Shown here: piece by piece, positions 1-8,190 of the stretch
Numbering within the stretch: the first letter of the stretch is position 1
How the letters are laid out: every line of letters starts with the position of its first letter
NCBI GenBank assembly: GCA_027491235.1
Contig: JAIXWO010000022.1
Location: forward strand, 372,001-436,000
Direction of reading: 5' to 3'
Length of the DNA stretch: 64,000 bases
Origin: Sphingomonadales bacterium
GTDB taxonomy: Bacteria; Pseudomonadota; Alphaproteobacteria; Sphingomonadales; Sphingomonadaceae
The notes under the pieces: generated by a model
The model's input: only the letters and a program-made list of their open reading frames with translations
What the model was told of the DNA's origin: nothing
The model's database searches: none
Program-made: the position numbers and the translations under genes

Positions 1-1002
1 CCATACCGCGCCGGATTCCTCGTTGAAATGCTCCACAGACCCGCCGGGGTGGGAGATTTCATAGGGGCTCATCGCGGCGTCGCCGACGAACACGACCTTG
101 TAATCATGCGGGAATTTGTGGAGCACTTCCCATGTCGGCGTCCGTTCGGAATAGCGTCGCTTATTGTCCTTCCACACACCTTCGTACAGGCAGTTGTGGA
201 AGTAGAAGAATTCGAGATTTTTGAACTCGGACGTGGCGGCGCTGAACAGCTCTTCCACCAGCTTGATGAACGGGTCCATTGATCCGCCGACATCTAGGAA
301 CAGAAGCACCTTGATGGCGTTCCGCCGTTCCGGGCGCATGTGGATGTCGAGCCAACCCTGACGAGCCGTTCCGTCAATCGTCGCCTTGATGTCCAATTCT
401 TCGGCAGCACCTTGGCGCGCAAACTTGCGCAGACGCCGCAGCGCGATCTTGATGTTGCGGGTGCCGAGTTCGCGCGTGTTGTCGAGGTTCTGAAACTCGC
501 GCTTTTCCCAGACTTTCAGGGCGCGCTTATGCTTGGATTCGCCGCCGATGCGGACACCTTCCGGATTATACCCACCATGTCCAAAGGGAGAGGTGCCGCC
601 CGTGCCGATCCACTTGCTGCCGCCTTCATGGCGTTCTTTCTGCTCCTCAAGACGCTTTTTGAGCGTGTCCATGATGTCATCCCAAGACCCAAGCGACTCG
701 ATGGCCGCCATTTCTTCGGGCGTCAGGAATTTTTCAGCGACGGCGCGCAGCCAGTCCGCCGGGATGTCGACAGGGTTGGTGCCATATTCGGTCAGCAGGC
801 CTTTGAAGACCTTGTTGAACACCTGATCGAACCGGTCGAGCAGGCCTTCGTCTTTCACGTACACCGCACGGGACAGAAAATAGAATTGCTCCGGCGTCCG
901 GTCGATCACTTCCTTGTCGAGCGCTTCAAGCAGCATCAGATGCTCCTTCAGAGAGGCTTTGATACCCGCTGCACGGAGTTCGTCGAGGAAATTGAGGAAC
1001 AT
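1..1002 (-). CDS. VWA domain protein, CoxE-like (3' end outside window)
   Basis: The frame is open from an ATG at 1002 to the left edge without a stop, so the C-terminus is missing. The visible 334 residues begin MFLNFLDELRAAGIKASLKE, the usual start of CoxE-like VWA proteins. A glycine- and lysine-rich linker follows, then the von Willebrand A fold near residue 235 (VLLFLDVGGSMDPF). That is a metal-site DxGxS form in place of the usual DxSxS. The motif FVGDAAMSPYE near the edge fits the later VWA strands. The MoxR-type ATPase gene lies 24 bp upstream on the same strand. MoxR/VWA pairs are generally thought to act together in cofactor insertion or protein assembly; the client here cannot be told. 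Confidence in the family is high, in the role low. Confidence 0.85.
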   Translation of the reverse strand, partial: MFLNFLDELRAAGIKASLKEHLMLLEALDKEVIDRTPEQFYFLSRAVYVKDEGLLDRFDQVFNKVFKGLLTEYGTNPVDIPADWLRAVAEKFLTPEEMAAIESLGSWDDIMDTLKKRLEEQKERHEGGSKWIGTGGTSPFGHGGYNPEGVRIGGESKHKRALKVWEKREFQNLDNTRELGTRNIKIALRRLRKFARQGAAEELDIKATIDGTARQGWLDIHMRPERRNAIKVLLFLDVGGSMDPFIKLVEELFSAATSEFKNLEFFYFHNCLYEGVWKDNKRRYSERTPTWEVLHKFPHDYKVVFVGDAAMSPYEISHPGGSVEHFNEESGAVW

Positions 1003-1026
1003 GGAGCCTGTGTCCTTGTGTCGGGC

Positions 1027-1869
1027 TTAACCCTGACGCCGAGACATGAACGCCAGGCGTTCAAACAGCATCACATCCTGCTCATTCTTGAGCAATGCGC
1101 CGTGCAGCGGCGGGATGGCTTTGCTCGAATCCTTGTTCTGGAGAACATCGAGCGGCATGTCTTCTGCGAGCAGCAGCTTCAGCCAGTCGAGCAGTTCCGA
1201 CGTCGAGGGCTTTTTCTTCAGGCCCGGCACTTCGCGGACTTCATAGAAGATATCCATCGCCTTGCCGACGAGGATCTTCTGGATGCCGGGGAAGTGGACG
1301 TCCACGATGGCCTGCATCGTGTCGCGGTCCGGGAACTTGATATAGTGGAAGAAGCAACGGCGCAGGAATGCGTCGGGCAGTTCCTTTTCATTGTTCGACG
1401 TGATGATGATGATCGGGCGTTCTTTGGCCGAAATCGTCTCATGCGTTTCGTAAACGTCAAAGCTCATCCGATCGAGTTCCTGAAGGAGATCGTTCGGGAA
1501 TTCGATATCGGCCTTGTCGATTTCGTCGATCAGCAGAACGGGCAAAACGGGGCTTTCAAAAGCCTCCCAGAGCTTGCCCTTCTTGATATAGTTTTTGATG
1601 TCGTGAACGCGTTCATCGCCCAACTGGCCATCGCGCAGACGGGCAACGGCGTCATATTCGTACAGGCCCTGATGCGCCTTGGTTGTCGATTTGATGTTCC
1701 AGGTGATGAGCGGTGCGCCCAAAGCCTTGGCAACTTCTTCCGCCAGCACGGTCTTACCGGTGCCGGGCTCGCCCTTTACCAGAAGCGGGCGACGGAGGAG
1801 GGCGGCAGCATTGACGGCGACCTTCAGGTCGTCAGTGGCAACGTAAGACTTTGTGCCTTCAAAGCGCAT
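1027..1869 (-). CDS. MoxR-family AAA+ ATPase
   Basis: A 280-residue AAA+ ATPase of the MoxR family. Walker A is GEPGTGKT (about residue 35), Walker B is LLIDEIDKAD (about residue 115), and sensor 1 lies in IITSNNEKELPDAFLRR. A start at the ATG at 1869 (protein MRFEGTKSY...) is preferred because AAGGA lies 7-8 nt upstream. The frame extends 22 codons further to 1935, but that extension does not look like the family. It is followed after 24 bp by the CoxE-like VWA gene, the classical MoxR-VWA chaperone-like pair. MoxR proteins are known to assist metal-enzyme maturation or complex assembly; the substrate is not evident from the neighbours. Confidence 0.9.
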   Translation of the reverse strand: MRFEGTKSYVATDDLKVAVNAAALLRRPLLVKGEPGTGKTVLAEEVAKALGAPLITWNIKSTTKAHQGLYEYDAVARLRDGQLGDERVHDIKNYIKKGKLWEAFESPVLPVLLIDEIDKADIEFPNDLLQELDRMSFDVYETHETISAKERPIIIITSNNEKELPDAFLRRCFFHYIKFPDRDTMQAIVDVHFPGIQKILVGKAMDIFYEVREVPGLKKKPSTSELLDWLKLLLAEDMPLDVLQNKDSSKAIPPLHGALLKNEQDVMLFERLAFMSRRQG

Positions 1870-1968
1870 GGACATTTCCTTTGACGTAAACGGCAATCTG
1901 TCAAAGGCGATAAGCAGGGTGCGCGGCTCGTGCAAGCCGGTAAATCTTAGATCACCCTGTTAGAAGTC

Positions 1969-2640
1969 TTAGTATTCGCCGCGCGCGACCTGTCGCGATT
2001 CGAGCAAATCCCAAAGGCCGCGATGCTGGGCGAGCAGCTGTTGCGCGCCGAAGCTCAAGGCCCGTTCTGCCGCAGGTACTGCGGCGATTGCACGAATTGC
2101 GGCGGCTGTCTCATCCTGATCCGGGAGCGCGCAGCGCGGCGGGATGAGACCAAATCGTTCAGCGGCACGGTCCATGACCACGCGAACCGCCGTCCAATCG
2201 AGAATGAGTGCGGCTGCCGCGCCAAAGGCGCAGCCAAGTCGATCCGAATGCGAGAGCATTTCCATGGCGTGGTGCTGGCTTGTCAGCGCGGCTTCACACT
2301 CTGCTTGACCTGGCGTGCTGGGCGTCGGCCCGACCGCGACGACAAGCTTTGTGAGATAGGAGCGTTCCTGATCAAAGCCGTCAACTGCGGCCTCAAACCA
2401 GTCTTTTGTCTCGCTGTTCGGCGTTTTCAAAAAAGCAGAGGCAACGATGCCGGGGTGCCGACCATGGAGATAACCGAAATGATGGATGACGTCGGCAAGA
2501 TTGCGTGTCGTATGGCGACTCCGCAAAAGTTCCTCTCCGCCCGCATAGCCATGCGTGGCAGATCCGTCCTGTGCGGCAAGCGCGATGATGACTGCGGGCA
2601 GCCCTCTCGTCGCCTTATCTTCCATCGCTCTGGATGCCAT
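1969..2640 (-). CDS. conserved hypothetical protein (possibly DUF6975)
   Basis: A 223-residue soluble, mostly helical protein with no signal peptide or membrane segment. Recognisable stretches are VGPTPSTPGQAECEAAL and HHAMEMLSHSDRLGCAFGAA, followed by an LDW motif. I associate this pattern with a hypothetical family common in sphingomonads, probably DUF6975, but I could not search for it. The start may be the ATG at 2640 or a second ATG five codons in (2625). It lies upstream of the moxR gene on the same strand with a gap of about 100 bp, so co-transcription is possible but not shown. No function is assigned. Confidence 0.7.
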   Translation of the reverse strand: MASRAMEDKATRGLPAVIIALAAQDGSATHGYAGGEELLRSRHTTRNLADVIHHFGYLHGRHPGIVASAFLKTPNSETKDWFEAAVDGFDQERSYLTKLVVAVGPTPSTPGQAECEAALTSQHHAMEMLSHSDRLGCAFGAAAALILDWTAVRVVMDRAAERFGLIPPRCALPDQDETAAAIRAIAAVPAAERALSFGAQQLLAQHRGLWDLLESRQVARGEY

Positions 2641-3080
2641 GTTGACCTCTCACTGCTTTCGACACGACCTGTCGAAAACCCCTGTGGATGGAGGGTTCTA
2701 TACGAACGGCGTAAAGGTATCGTTTATGCGCGACCATTTTTTAAAGAACGTTGGTCGACGGCTTTGGTTGCATCGGATTGGCAGATGGGCTTGGCCCAAA
2801 TGCGTTGCGCCCGGGCCGTTTCCGGTCCGGGCGCATTGCGTGACGAATAGAAACTCGTCCGCCCCCATTTTTTGTCGTCTCTGCCGGTCTGCTTTGCGCT
2901 GTCCTTGCAGAGTCTCCCCGAACCATTGACCACGGCCATGTTCAGTAAGGGTGGGCTATCGGATCAGAATGCTAATGTCATGGCATTGATGTGTCACCGA
3001 AACCGATTTGAAGTGCCCTGTGTTGAATCCGCAACAGGTGCCCAGACCATTGCCAGCGCTGCCTGTGAACTCTAGACCGC
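2641..3080. other. 440-bp divergent intergenic region
   Basis: This gap separates the minus-strand hypothetical gene from plus-strand lolC/E. I see no convincing coding frame; the short open frames here have no family resemblance. It holds a strong hairpin at 2806-2835 and, just after it, a short stem (2842-2846 with 2855-2859) followed by a run of six T at 2868-2873. No clear -35/-10 pair for lolC/E was found. Confidence 0.6.
2806..2835. other. strong intergenic hairpin
   Basis: The arms TGCGCCCGGGCC (2806-2817) and GGTCCGGGCGCA (2824-2835) form a 12-bp stem with one G-U pair around a 6-nt loop. It is not followed by a T-run directly on either strand. It could be a terminator-like or structured-RNA element, or part of a small RNA ending at the T-run at 2868-2873. 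Its function is unknown. Confidence 0.6.
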
Positions 3081-4337
3081 GTGACGATGCTTCTGACCCG
3101 CTATGAGCGCTTCATCGCCAAACGCTATCTTCTTCCCGGCAAGGGAGATGGGTTCATCTTTCTGGTGGCCTCGATCAGCCTTGTCGCGGTCATGCTCGGC
3201 GTGGCCGCACTCATCATCGTCATGAGTGTCATGAATGGTTTTCGGGCAGAGTTGTTTGACAAGATCGTTGGCCTGAACGGTCACGCTGTTGTCCAAGGCT
3301 ATGATGGAAAGCTCAACGGCTGGCAGGACATTGTCGAGCAGGCGCGGGCGACGCCCGGCGTCAAATCTGCAACACCGTTGATCGAACAGCCGTTAATGGC
3401 GAGCTTTAATGGCCGCGTTCAGGGCATCCTTTTGCGCGGAATGCGGGTGTCGGACATTCGGTCCAATCAATTGCTCAAGACAAATGTGCTGGCAGGTTCA
3501 ATTGATGAACTTTCCCCCGGCAGTGGCAACGTCGCCATCGGCGCACGATTGGCAGAGGCGCTTGGCGCGCAGGTCGGGAGCACGATCAGCCTTGTGTCTC
3601 CTGATGGCCAGTCGACCCCATTTGGGTCCGTGCCGCGCATTGTCGCCTATAGGGTGTCCGCCATTTTTGAGGTTGGCATCTATGATTACGACAAGGCTTT
3701 CGTGGTCATGCCTATCGAAGATGCGCAATCCTTCCTTCTGCTGGGGGATGCCGTGGGTATGGTGGAAATTGACACGGTCGACGCGGACCGCGTGGGGGAC
3801 ATTCTCGCTCCTCTTATCCCCAAAGTGCGTGACCGAGGGGTCATCAATGACTGGCGCAGCATGAACGCGTCCCTGTTCGAGGCGCTGGCCGTCGACCGTG
3901 TGGTGTCGTTCGTGGTGCTGTCGATCATCATTCTGGTCGCTTCATTCAACATCCTATCTTCGCTGATCATGCTCGTTCGGGCTAAGACCCGGGATATTGC
4001 GATCCTGCGGACGATGGGTGCCTCCCGCAGCGGCATATTGCGGATCTTCATGACGGTTGGGACGACCATCGGCGCGCTGGGCACAGTGGCGGGTGTCATT
4101 CTCGGCTTTATCTTTCTTCTGTTCCGCCAAAGCGTGGTCAACGGCATCCAGTTTCTGACCGGGCAGAATTTGTGGGACCCGCAGATCCGCTATCTGACCG
4201 AGTTGCCGTCAAAAGTAGACCCGCTCGAGATTCTGGGCATCACCATCATGGCCTTTATCTTCAGTTTCCTGGCGACGCTTTATCCGGCCTTTAAAGCGGC
4301 CAGTACCGATCCTGTGCAGGTGCTGCGCTATGAATAG
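3081..4337 (+). CDS. lolC: lipoprotein-releasing ABC transporter permease LolC/LolE
   Basis: An inner-membrane permease of the Lol system, which extracts outer-membrane-bound lipoproteins from the inner membrane and passes them to LolA. Membrane segments lie near residues 25-50 ([19 protein letters not shown]), 270-300, 320-345 and 385-405, with the large periplasmic domain between the first and second. This four-segment FtsX/LolC layout and about 418 residues match the family. The start is GTG at 3081 or ATG at 3087; neither has a good Shine-Dalgarno. The stop overlaps the start of lolD by 8 bp. Alphaproteobacteria often have one LolC/LolE-type permease, so C versus E is not decided. Confidence 0.92.
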   Translation: MTMLLTRYERFIAKRYLLPGKGDGFIFLVASISLVAVMLGVAALIIVMSVMNGFRAELFDKIVGLNGHAVVQGYDGKLNGWQDIVEQARATPGVKSATPLIEQPLMASFNGRVQGILLRGMRVSDIRSNQLLKTNVLAGSIDELSPGSGNVAIGARLAEALGAQVGSTISLVSPDGQSTPFGSVPRIVAYRVSAIFEVGIYDYDKAFVVMPIEDAQSFLLLGDAVGMVEIDTVDADRVGDILAPLIPKVRDRGVINDWRSMNASLFEALAVDRVVSFVVLSIIILVASFNILSSLIMLVRAKTRDIAILRTMGASRSGILRIFMTVGTTIGALGTVAGVILGFIFLLFRQSVVNGIQFLTGQNLWDPQIRYLTELPSKVDPLEILGITIMAFIFSFLATLYPAFKAASTDPVQVLRYE

Positions 4338-5004
4338 CATGGTTGCCGTCACCGGACTGAAGCGCACTTTTGTGCAGGGCAGTGCGAGCATTGATGTGCT
4401 GCGTGGGGTTGATCTGACCATCGCAGAAGGCGAAATCGTGGCGCTTCTCGGGCCGTCTGGCTCTGGTAAGTCCACAATGCTGCAGGCGATCGGCCTTCTC
4501 GAAGGCGGATTTGAAGGCTCTATCCGCATTGCCGGTGAAGAGGTGGCATCGCTCGACAATGACGGACGGACCCGTGTCCGGCGGGATATGCTGGGCTTCG
4601 TCTACCAGTTTCACCATTTGCTGCCGGATTTTTCGGCGGTGGAAAACGTCATGCTGCCGCAACTGGTGCGGGATTCGGAAATGGCTTCCGCGCGGGGCCG
4701 TGCAGAAAAGTTGCTGTCCGCCTTGGGCCTTGGCCACCGGCTGACGCACCGGCCCAGCCAGTTGTCAGGTGGGGAACAGCAGCGGGTTGCCGTCGCGCGG
4801 GCTCTTGCGAACCGGCCCAAGCTGGTTCTGGCGGACGAACCCACCGGAAATCTGGACGAGTCCACAGCGGATATCGTTCTTGCGGAATTTCTCAATCTGG
4901 TGCGCGGCGAGGGGGCTTCTGCCCTTGTTGCAACCCATAATGAGCGACTTGCAGGCAAAATGGATCGAGTTGTCCGCCTTCATGAGGGTCGCCTCGTCGG
5001 TTAA
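4330..5004 (+). CDS. lolD: lipoprotein-releasing ABC transporter ATPase LolD
   Basis: The cytoplasmic ATPase of the Lol lipoprotein exporter, 224 residues. Walker A is GPSGSGKST (about residue 40), the signature is [15 protein letters not shown] (about 143), Walker B is [12 protein letters not shown] (about 162), and the H-loop is ATHNE. These are typical of the MacB/LolD subfamily. The start ATG at 4330 lies inside the last codons of the permease gene (8-bp overlap); a second ATG three codons on (4339) is an alternative. The overlap implies translational coupling with the permease, with which it forms the complex. Confidence 0.95.
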   Translation: MNSMVAVTGLKRTFVQGSASIDVLRGVDLTIAEGEIVALLGPSGSGKSTMLQAIGLLEGGFEGSIRIAGEEVASLDNDGRTRVRRDMLGFVYQFHHLLPDFSAVENVMLPQLVRDSEMASARGRAEKLLSALGLGHRLTHRPSQLSGGEQQRVAVARALANRPKLVLADEPTGNLDESTADIVLAEFLNLVRGEGASALVATHNERLAGKMDRVVRLHEGRLVG

Positions 5005-5075
5005 GCATTGATTAGCACGGATGGGAAACCCATATTTCGGATAACGGGTCGCCTGATGCGCCCGACGGAGTTCGA

Positions 5076-7475
5076 ATGACCATCAATCTTCCCCTTTTGC
5101 CGCTTCGCGACATCGTGGTTTTCCCGCACATGATCGTGCCTTTGTTTGTCGGTCGCGACAAATCGGTGGCGGCGCTTGAACATGCCATGTCGGGCGAGAA
5201 GGAAATCTTCCTCGTGGCGCAGCTTGACCCCGGTCAGGATGATCCGGGCCGCGACGATCTCTATGACATTGGTGTCACGGCGACTGTCCTCCAGCTGCTG
5301 AAACTGCCCGATGGCACTGTCCGCGTCCTTGTTGAAGGCAAGCAGCGTGCGAAGCTGACGAACATCGAATCGTCAGGTCCTCTGGCAATGGCCCAAGTCG
5401 AAACGCTGGAACCGGCGGTCGACAACGAGAATGACGAAGTCGAGGCGCTGATGCGCTCCGTGATCGACCGGTTCGAAAATTATTCGAAGCTCAACAAGAA
5501 GCTGCCGGCGGAAACCGCCGTCCAATTGAGCGAAATTGAAGATGCGGATCGTTTGGCCGACTCTGTCGCGGCGAATCTCGCGCTCAAGGTGGCGGACAAG
5601 CAGACATTGCTCGTTGAAATGGACACGGGCAAGCGTCTGGAAATGGCGCTCGCCTTCATGGAAGGTGAGCTTAGCGTCCTCCAGGTGGAAAAGAAGATCC
5701 GCAGCCGCGTGAAGCGGCAGATGGAGAAGACGCAGCGCGAATATTATCTGAATGAACAGCTGAAGGCCATTCAACGCGAACTCGGCAATGAGGGCGAGGA
5801 AGGCGACGGCAACGAGATTCAGGAGCTTCAGAACAAGATCGACAGCATGAAGCTGTCCAAGGACGCGCGCACCAAGGCGACGGCCGAAATCAAGAAGCTG
5901 AAGACGATGGCGCCAATGTCGGCCGAAGCGACCGTGGTGCGCAACTATCTGGATGTTCTGCTCGGCCTGCCTTGGGGCAAGAAGTCCAAGCTGAAGAAGG
6001 ATATTGCGGCGGCACAGGCCATTCTTGATGCGGATCATTATGCGCTTGAGAAGGTCAAGGACCGGATCGTCGAATATCTCGCGGTGCAGGCGCGCACCAA
6101 CAAGCTGAAGGGCCCGATCCTGTGTCTCGTCGGCCCGCCAGGCGTGGGCAAGACCTCGCTTGGCCGCTCAATTGCGAAGGCAACGGGGCGTGAGTTCATC
6201 CGCCAGTCGTTGGGCGGTGTGCGGGATGAAGCGGAAATCCGCGGCCATAGGCGGACCTATATCGGCTCGCTGCCAGGCAAGATCGTTACGAACCTGAAGA
6301 AGGCCGGGGCCATGAACCCGCTCTTCCTGCTCGATGAAATCGACAAGCTGGGTCAGGATTTCCGGGGCGATCCCGCGTCTGCGCTACTCGAGGTGCTGGA
6401 CCCGGAACAGAACAGCAAGTTCCAGGACCATTATCTGGAAATGGATATCGATCTGTCCGACGTCATGTTTGTCACGACGGCGAACTCGTTGAACCTGCCG
6501 CAGGCGTTGCTCGACCGTATGGAGATCATCCGGTTGGAAGGGTATACCGAGGACGAAAAGGTCGAAATCGCACAGCGCCACCTGATCGCAAAGCAGATCG
6601 ACGCCCATGGCCTCAAGCCCGGCGAATTCGTTTTGACCGGAGAAGGTCTGCGCGTCCTCATCCGCAATTACACGCGGGAGGCCGGCGTCCGAACGCTGGA
6701 GCGCGAAATCGCAAAGCTGGCGCGTAAGTCTCTCCGCCGCATCCTTGAAGGCAAGGCGAAGTCGGTTGAGATCACGGCGGATAACATCTCCGAATTTGCC
6801 GGTGTCCTGAAATACCGTCACGGCATTGGCGAAGAGGAAAACCAGATTGGGGCTGTGACTGGCCTTGCCTGGACCGAGGTCGGCGGCGAGCTTCTTACTA
6901 TCGAAGCAGTGACGGTGCCCGGCAAGGGTGGCGTGCGCACCACCGGCAAGCTCGGTGATGTGATGACCGAGTCCATTCAGGCGGCGATGAGCTTTGTGAA
7001 GGCACGTGCGCCATCTTATGGCATCAAGCCGAGCCTCTTCCAGCGCAAGGATATCCACATCCATCTGCCTGAAGGGGCTGTGCCCAAGGACGGTCCGTCG
7101 GCCGGTATCGGCATGGTGACGGCCATGGTTTCAACGCTGACCGGCAACGCCGTGCGGCGTGACGTGGCGATGACTGGCGAGGTCACGCTGCGTGGCCGCG
7201 TTCTTCCCATTGGTGGCCTGAAGGAAAAGCTTCTCGCGGCGCTCCGCGGCGGGATCACCACGGTGATCATTCCGGATGAAAACGAAAAGGATCTCGCCGA
7301 GATTCCCGAAAACGTGAAGCTGGGCCTGAAGATCATTCCGGTGAAGCATGTCGACGAGGTGCTGGAGATCGCGCTCGTTGATCGGCTTGAACCCATCGAG
7401 TGGACCGAGGCGGATGAATTGGCCGCCCAGCGGCCTCCGCTGGCAGGTGGTGCCGAGGATGTCGTCCGCCATTGA
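5076..7475 (+). CDS. lon: ATP-dependent protease Lon
   Basis: A cytoplasmic AAA+ serine protease that degrades misfolded and regulatory proteins. Its 799 residues are the usual length. The N-terminal LON substrate domain (LPLLPLRDIVVFPHMI) covers roughly residues 1-205. The ATPase domain has Walker A GPPGVGKTS (about 357) and Walker B LFLLDEIDKLG (about 420). The C-terminal protease domain has the catalytic Ser in KDGPSAG (about 680) and the Lys in GGLKEKLLA (about 722), so the Ser-Lys dyad is intact. The gene is followed by the HU gene, an order common in proteobacteria. No convincing heat-shock promoter was found in the 71 bp upstream. Confidence 0.97.
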   Translation: MTINLPLLPLRDIVVFPHMIVPLFVGRDKSVAALEHAMSGEKEIFLVAQLDPGQDDPGRDDLYDIGVTATVLQLLKLPDGTVRVLVEGKQRAKLTNIESSGPLAMAQVETLEPAVDNENDEVEALMRSVIDRFENYSKLNKKLPAETAVQLSEIEDADRLADSVAANLALKVADKQTLLVEMDTGKRLEMALAFMEGELSVLQVEKKIRSRVKRQMEKTQREYYLNEQLKAIQRELGNEGEEGDGNEIQELQNKIDSMKLSKDARTKATAEIKKLKTMAPMSAEATVVRNYLDVLLGLPWGKKSKLKKDIAAAQAILDADHYALEKVKDRIVEYLAVQARTNKLKGPILCLVGPPGVGKTSLGRSIAKATGREFIRQSLGGVRDEAEIRGHRRTYIGSLPGKIVTNLKKAGAMNPLFLLDEIDKLGQDFRGDPASALLEVLDPEQNSKFQDHYLEMDIDLSDVMFVTTANSLNLPQALLDRMEIIRLEGYTEDEKVEIAQRHLIAKQIDAHGLKPGEFVLTGEGLRVLIRNYTREAGVRTLEREIAKLARKSLRRILEGKAKSVEITADNISEFAGVLKYRHGIGEEENQIGAVTGLAWTEVGGELLTIEAVTVPGKGGVRTTGKLGDVMTESIQAAMSFVKARAPSYGIKPSLFQRKDIHIHLPEGAVPKDGPSAGIGMVTAMVSTLTGNAVRRDVAMTGEVTLRGRVLPIGGLKEKLLAALRGGITTVIIPDENEKDLAEIPENVKLGLKIIPVKHVDEVLEIALVDRLEPIEWTEADELAAQRPPLAGGAEDVVRH

Positions 7476-7526
7476 TTGTCGGGCGCGACTCGAACGATCA
7501 ATATGTCGGAAAAATGACTGATTTGT

Positions 7527-7560
7527 CTCCGGAGTGCGCCGATTAGGTGCCACTCCGGAG
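7527..7560. repeat. paired 8-bp palindromes in a 10-bp inverted repeat
   Basis: CTCCGGAGTG (7527-7536) and CACTCCGGAG (7551-7560) are exact reverse complements separated by 14 nt. Each contains the palindrome CTCCGGAG, so the two palindromes sit 26 bp apart. The element lies 52 bp after the lon stop and about 70 bp upstream of the proposed HU promoter. No T-run follows, so it may be an operator or structured 3' end rather than a classic terminator. Confidence 0.6.
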
Positions 7561-7631
7561 CGTTGCAGCCAGTTTGGTCGCGAAAAACACGTCTTAGGGC
7601 TCGTTTTCGGGCGTTTTCCGGCGCTTTTGCT

Positions 7632-7660
7632 TTGACAGCGCTGCAAGAGGTGGCATTACA
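7632..7660 (+). promoter_or_regulatory. candidate sigma70-type promoter of the HU gene
   Basis: TTGACA (7632-7637) is a perfect -35 hexamer. It is followed after exactly 17 nt by ATTACA (7655-7660), a weaker -10 match. The HU start codon is 65 nt further on, leaving a leader of about 55-60 nt. A separate promoter would let the abundant HU protein be expressed apart from lon. This is a sequence match only. Confidence 0.5.
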
Positions 7661-7724
7661 CGGTCCACGGCTTTCCGCCGAAAATACAAAGTAATCCACA
7701 CACTCGACGAGGGGGTTCCTAATT

Positions 7725-7997
7725 ATGAACAAGCAAGATTTGATCGCTGCCGTTGCAGACGCTTCTGGCCTCACCAAGGCTGACGCAAGCAAGGCTGTTG
7801 AAGGCGTTTTTGACGCGATCACCGGCGCTCTGAAGAAGGGTGACGAAGTTCGCCTCGTCGGCTTCGGCACCTTTGCCGTTTCGAAGCGTAAGGCGTCCAC
7901 CGGCCGCAACCCACGCACGGGTGCTCCGATGGAAATCAAGGCTTCGTCGCAGCCGAAGTTCAAGGCCGGCAAGGGCCTGAAGGACGCCGTCAACTAA
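7725..7997 (+). CDS. hupB: DNA-binding protein HU
   Basis: A 90-residue nucleoid-associated protein that binds and bends DNA without strong sequence preference. The sequence matches the family from MNKQDLIAAVADASGLTKAD to the end. The DNA-embracing beta-arm signature is GFGTFAVSKRKASTGRNPRTG, with the intercalating proline in RNPRTG. It has its own promoter candidate (7632-7660) and a strong rho-independent terminator (8029-8068), so it is probably a single-gene unit between lon and tRNA-Val. Confidence 0.97.
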   Translation: MNKQDLIAAVADASGLTKADASKAVEGVFDAITGALKKGDEVRLVGFGTFAVSKRKASTGRNPRTGAPMEIKASSQPKFKAGKGLKDAVN

Positions 7998-8028
7998 GAC
8001 GCGCTGTTCCCTTCGGAACAAATATATT

Positions 8029-8068
8029 GACGGGCGGCCCATGAAAATGGTGCCGCCCGTCTTGTTTT
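8029..8068 (+). terminator. rho-independent terminator after the HU gene
   Basis: The arms GACGGGCGGC (8029-8038) and GCCGCCCGTC (8052-8061) form a perfect 10-bp G+C-rich stem with a 13-nt loop. TTGTTTT follows at 8062-8068. It lies 31 nt after the HU stop and before tRNA-Val. Confidence 0.9.
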
Positions 8069-8107
8069 GGGCGGAACCCTCGGTTAGGGGCTTCGCCTTC
8101 ATGGCGT

Positions 8108-8182
8108 GGGCGCGTAGCTCAGCGGTAGAGCACACCCTTCACACGGGTGGGGTCACAGGTTCAATCCCTGTCGCGCCCACCA
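8108..8182 (+). tRNA. tRNA-Val (anticodon CAC)
   Basis: A 75-nt cloverleaf with CCA encoded. The acceptor stem is GGGCGCG/CGCGCCC, the anticodon stem-loop is CACCC-TTCACAC-GGGTG with anticodon CAC, and the T-arm is ACAGG-TTCAATC-CCTGT. It reads the valine codon GUG. Confidence 0.95.
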
Positions 8183-8190
8183 CGCCCTTC

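Noticed and set aside
340-1884. 514-codon plus-strand open frame
   Set aside because: It is antisense to the VWA and MoxR genes, which have clear family motifs on the minus strand. Its own translation shows no known family.
2023-2850. 275-codon plus-strand open frame
   Set aside because: It lies largely opposite the hypothetical gene at 1969-2640 and runs into the intergenic hairpin. No family resemblance.
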